Shown piece by piece: positions 7,504-9,435 of a DNA stretch of 9,435 nucleotides. The stretch comes from Nitrospirota bacterium (GTDB taxonomy: Bacteria > Nitrospirota > 9FT-COMBO-42-15 > HDB-SIOI813). How positions within the stretch are numbered: position 1 is the stretch's first letter; every line of letters begins with the position of its first letter. Made by a program: the position numbers and the translations under genes. Under the pieces are notes generated by a model. The model was not told the origin of the DNA. It searched no databases and saw only the letters and a list, made by a program, of their open reading frames with translations. Location: NCBI GenBank assembly GCA_023248365.1, contig JAHFER010000048.1:1-9435 (forward strand). The letters are read 5' to 3'.

Positions 7504-7785
7504 ATCCTCAATTTTGAAGGATTTTGTATCGGTCTTATCCGGATCGAGTCTTTTTATGAAGCGTGGTTCGCCGAAAAGGAAATTGAGGTGGTCAATACTG
7601 TGAAGCTTTTCCTTTATCTGTTCATAGGCGTAGATTGTGAAATAGGCAGAAACTATGGAGAGTTTAGAACCGTTCTGAATCTTATCTTTAAGGAAGTCGC
7701 CTACCCTGCCTCTTCCCTGATTATCCCTTATAGCTGATGACGATTCATTTGGCACTATAGTTTGCCCCAAATTAATAAACCCCAT
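7501..7785 (-). CDS. N-terminal piece of the PLD-helicase, ended by an in-frame TAG
   Basis: This 94-residue frame begins MGFINLGQTIVPNE and carries GRGRVGDFLKDKIQNGSKLS and VSAYFTIYAYEQI, the start of the phospholipase-D fold found at the N-terminus of defence helicases. It ends FKIED at TAG (7503-7501). The next codons, in the same frame, read KLALSNRLQQKRLAKECADW and continue without interruption into LLHGKMYHID and the helicase. A single base change (for example GAG, AAG or CAG to TAG) explains the stop. The fragment alone lacks any complete HKD motif. The ATG at 7785 has only a weak purine stretch upstream. The start is chosen because the conserved N-terminal residues begin there. Confidence 0.8.
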   Translation of the reverse strand: MGFINLGQTIVPNESSSAIRDNQGRGRVGDFLKDKIQNGSKLSIVSAYFTIYAYEQIKEKLHSIDHLNFLFGEPRFIKRLDPDKTDTKSFKIED

Positions 7786-7807
7786 TCTATACTAAAGTGA
7801 TATTTTT

Positions 7808-7879
7808 TTACAGTAAGCAGTAAAGGAACTTACACTGAAAACAAAGCTGCTGTTCAATATTATCGAAAATGCGGGACAT
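7808..7879 (-). CDS. 23-codon ORF with the start of a lost helicase-like gene
   Basis: ATG at 7879 to TAA at 7810-7808 encodes a 23-residue peptide starting MSRIFDNIEQQL and ending in a short Cys-containing tail (CFQCKFLYCLL). It has the strongest ribosome-binding site nearby (GAGGAG, 6 bases upstream). MSRIFDNIEQ resembles, from memory of the family, the first residues of another group of large PLD-domain helicases; after it the similarity stops. I read it as the stub of a gene whose body was deleted. It lies 20 bases beyond the stop of the glycosyltransferase gene and 22 bases before the PLD-helicase start, so it may now act as a leader ORF for the operon. A genuine small protein cannot be excluded. 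Confidence 0.5.
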   Translation of the reverse strand: MSRIFDNIEQQLCFQCKFLYCLL

Positions 7880-7885
7880 ACTCTT

Positions 7886-7891
7886 CTCCTC
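7886..7891 (-). promoter_or_regulatory. Strong ribosome-binding site of the 23-codon ORF
   Basis: GAGGAG on the minus strand lies 6 bases before the ATG at 7879, a near-ideal match and spacing. The PLD-helicase start at 7785 has no comparable site, so the strong signal seems to have belonged to a gene that is no longer complete. Confidence 0.65.
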
Positions 7892-7899
7892 TTTGCTTT

Positions 7900-9405
7900 T
7901 TAAAACGAAACCGGTTTTCCTGTTGTCCCCTTATATCCGTAGCATTTGTAGATGAAGAACTCTTTTCTGATGCCGTTGTTGTGTTCTGCATAAATTATCA
8001 GATGCTTTACCAGCTCTACTTTATTGAATAATATTTCAACATCTTTTTCAATGGGCATCCAGCCTGCGAACACAGCGTCTTTATTTTTTACAGCGTCCTG
8101 GTTGTTCCAGAAGTCATACTGACTGAACCGTCTTGCCGCTGGTATCTGATAAACCTGTGGATTGCCCTTTACGTAGAAGGCAAGTTCAGCATTAACCCCG
8201 TAGCTGTTGGTTGCAATGAAACTATTTGGCGGCATGGTTTCATAAATTGCTGAAACTTCATTGCCAAGCTCTTTCCATCCATATAGCCTGTTTGCAGGGT
8301 CTTTACCTGGCGGCACATTGATGCCTGCGGAATATAATAAGGACGGATAATACGTGGCCGCTGACAAGAGTATGCCTAAGAGTATCGTAAATGCAAGAGA
8401 TCCGCTGATAAGAAATTTCGCTCTTCCATTTTTATATTTCTCATGAAGAATATATACAGCGGAGATTATACCGGTGATAAAACCGGCTGTAGGCCAGTTT
8501 GCCTCTGTGCGCCCGCCAAAGCTTAAAAAGGCTATGAATACTATAACAGGGGCAGACAGGCAGAAGAGCATCAGGTATTTATCATCCCGGAACTTTATCC
8601 AGCGATAAGCGCAAACTATCAGGCCATAGATTACCGCAATAAGAACAAGCGGCGTGTGTACACCTGCGAGGCTACCAATATATTTTAATAGTGTGCTAAA
8701 GGCCTTTGCCCATGTTGTCATCATACCGGAGGCGTGCCTGAACATGACAAAGTTATGGGTGAGGTTCCAGATTAATATGGGGCTTGCCACAATGGCCTCT
8801 ATCAGCAATGCGAGGTAAGGTTCTTTGGATGCAAGCCACTTTCTGTTATTTTTGGAAAGTATAATAAAAAGCCACACCTCTGCGGTAAAAAATATAAACA
8901 TGTGATGGGATAAAAGACCAAGCCCGAGGCTCACGCCTATCAGATACCACCACCAGCCCCTGCCGTCTTTTATCAGCCTCCACAGGAACAGCGCAGTAAG
9001 TGACATAAAAAGTATCTGAGGCGAGTAATATGTCATTATTACGCCCCCTGCTGTAGCGATAGGAGTAAGATGGAATAACAGCACAACTATAAATCCGGTT
9101 AGGCGGTATTCGGTAATTTCGACTGTAAGTATATAAATAACAGCAGTTGTTATTGCGGCAAAAATAGGGGCTCCGGCTCTTACGGAAAACTCCGACAATG
9201 GCAGGATGCTGGTGAAGAATCTTATTATCCACGCCACCATAGGCCCCTGGTCATAATAACTTAATGCAGGATGCCGTGCCCAGTCCCAGAAATATGCCTC
9301 ATCAGGCGAGAGGTTGTAATTTGTTGTGGCAATATAGAAAGGCCGGAATATGAGGAAACCTATAATCGTGGCACAGGTTAAATAAAGGTATTTCTTATCT
9401 TTCAT
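7900..9405 (-). CDS. GT39/ArnT-like membrane glycosyltransferase
   Basis: This intact 501-residue inner-membrane protein of the dolichyl-phosphate-mannose mannosyltransferase / ArnT superfamily (GT-C fold) would use a polyprenyl-phosphate sugar as donor and act on the periplasmic face, modifying lipid, polysaccharide or protein. The first periplasmic loop has the diagnostic NLSPDEAYFWDWA (31-43), with the acidic D35/E36 pair expected for catalysis, then SYYDQGPMVAW (49-59). About ten to eleven hydrophobic segments follow up to about residue 350, including one after GLLSHHMF (163-170) and one after RTEANWP (299-305). Residues from about 352 to the end form a soluble domain, as in ArnT-like enzymes. 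The start at 9405 has AGGGGAG a few bases upstream; the stop is TAA. The acceptor is unknown. It shares only orientation with the defence genes and looks like resident chromosomal sequence next to them. Confidence 0.88.
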   Translation of the reverse strand: MKDKKYLYLTCATIIGFLIFRPFYIATTNYNLSPDEAYFWDWARHPALSYYDQGPMVAWIIRFFTSILPLSEFSVRAGAPIFAAITTAVIYILTVEITEYRLTGFIVVLLFHLTPIATAGGVIMTYYSPQILFMSLTALFLWRLIKDGRGWWWYLIGVSLGLGLLSHHMFIFFTAEVWLFIILSKNNRKWLASKEPYLALLIEAIVASPILIWNLTHNFVMFRHASGMMTTWAKAFSTLLKYIGSLAGVHTPLVLIAVIYGLIVCAYRWIKFRDDKYLMLFCLSAPVIVFIAFLSFGGRTEANWPTAGFITGIISAVYILHEKYKNGRAKFLISGSLAFTILLGILLSAATYYPSLLYSAGINVPPGKDPANRLYGWKELGNEVSAIYETMPPNSFIATNSYGVNAELAFYVKGNPQVYQIPAARRFSQYDFWNNQDAVKNKDAVFAGWMPIEKDVEILFNKVELVKHLIIYAEHNNGIRKEFFIYKCYGYKGTTGKPVSF

Positions 9406-9408
9406 TTG

Positions 9409-9415
9409 CTCCCCT
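9409..9415 (-). promoter_or_regulatory. Ribosome-binding site of the glycosyltransferase gene
   Basis: AGGGGAG on the minus strand lies 3 bases before the ATG at 9405 (5 bases from its AGGGG core) and confirms that start over later in-frame ATGs. The remaining 20 bases to the right edge are too short to judge for a promoter. Confidence 0.65.
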
Positions 9416-9435
9416 GAAGATTGTTAATACTATGT

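Larger units (their letters stand above)
4429..7785 (-). pseudogene. Full PLD nuclease-SNF2 helicase gene, split by one amber codon
   Basis: Read through the TAG at codon 95 the gene has 1118 sense positions, a single frame from 7785 to the TGA at 4431-4429. The reassembled PLD domain has the canonical pattern: H132, K134 and D139 (HxKx4D), then GSSN at 149-152 and N165/E167. Walker A falls at 280-287 and DESH at 371-374. No other stop or shift is seen, so the lesion is recent, conditional, or a sequencing artefact. In Hma-like or DISARM-like systems such a helicase would be the effector that attacks unmodified invading DNA. Amber suppression would restore it fully. Confidence 0.8.

Noticed and set aside
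7786..7830. Promoter for the helicase operon
   Set aside because: Only weak -35/-10 candidates are present (TTACTG and TATAGA at a 19-base spacing, the latter touching the start codon), which is not enough to call in AT-rich sequence.
7801..7842. Possible terminator hairpin (GTAAG/CTTAC) after the glycosyltransferase
   Set aside because: The stem is only 5 bp. The T run lies on the plus strand before the stem, so it would not terminate minus-strand transcription.
8846..9232. 128-codon minus-strand ORF inside the glycosyltransferase
   Set aside because: It is in another frame of the same gene, rich in Tyr, Arg and Ser, and lacks a ribosome-binding site. The 501-residue frame carries the family motifs.

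Overview
The window reads almost entirely on the minus strand, so transcription runs from right to left. It holds one envelope glycosyltransferase gene at the right. To its left is a dense block of restriction/defence-type genes that runs off the left edge. There are no RNA genes, CRISPR arrays or recognisable insertion sequences. Base composition is moderately AT-rich, Shine-Dalgarno sites are of the GGAG type, and the glycosyltransferase is of the bacterial lipid-linked-sugar class. Together these suggest a Gram-negative environmental bacterium; Nitrospirota, Desulfobacterota or a similar lineage would fit, but the sequence alone cannot fix the taxon.

Right part (7900-9435): an intact 501-residue GT39/ArnT-like membrane glycosyltransferase with a good ribosome-binding site. 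The spacer 7786-7899 carries a 23-codon ORF behind the best ribosome-binding site in the area. Its first ten residues (MSRIFDNIEQ) look like the start of a lost, larger gene.

Left part (1-7785): three genes that appear to have been built as one operon. They are (i) a phospholipase-D-nuclease/SNF2-type helicase, (ii) an AlbA_2/GHKL-type ATP-binding protein with a C-terminal winged helix, and (iii) a large Eco57I-class adenine-N6 DNA methyltransferase. Both junctions are 4-base ATGA start/stop overlaps, which implies translational coupling. Helicase + methylase + ATPase is the composition of the proposed defence system called Hma, and it also recalls the helicase/methylase pair of class 1 DISARM. 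I cannot confirm either assignment from sequence alone.

The system looks partly inactivated. The helicase is split by one in-frame TAG that falls before the nuclease HxK motif. The ATPase has lost about 200 residues of its N-terminal region and is also frameshifted inside an 11-bp tandem repeat. One extra copy of that repeat would restore the reading frame exactly, so phase variation is possible as well as decay. Only the methyltransferase is uninterrupted, through 1203 codons to the window edge. This is the expected pattern when restriction is lost before modification.
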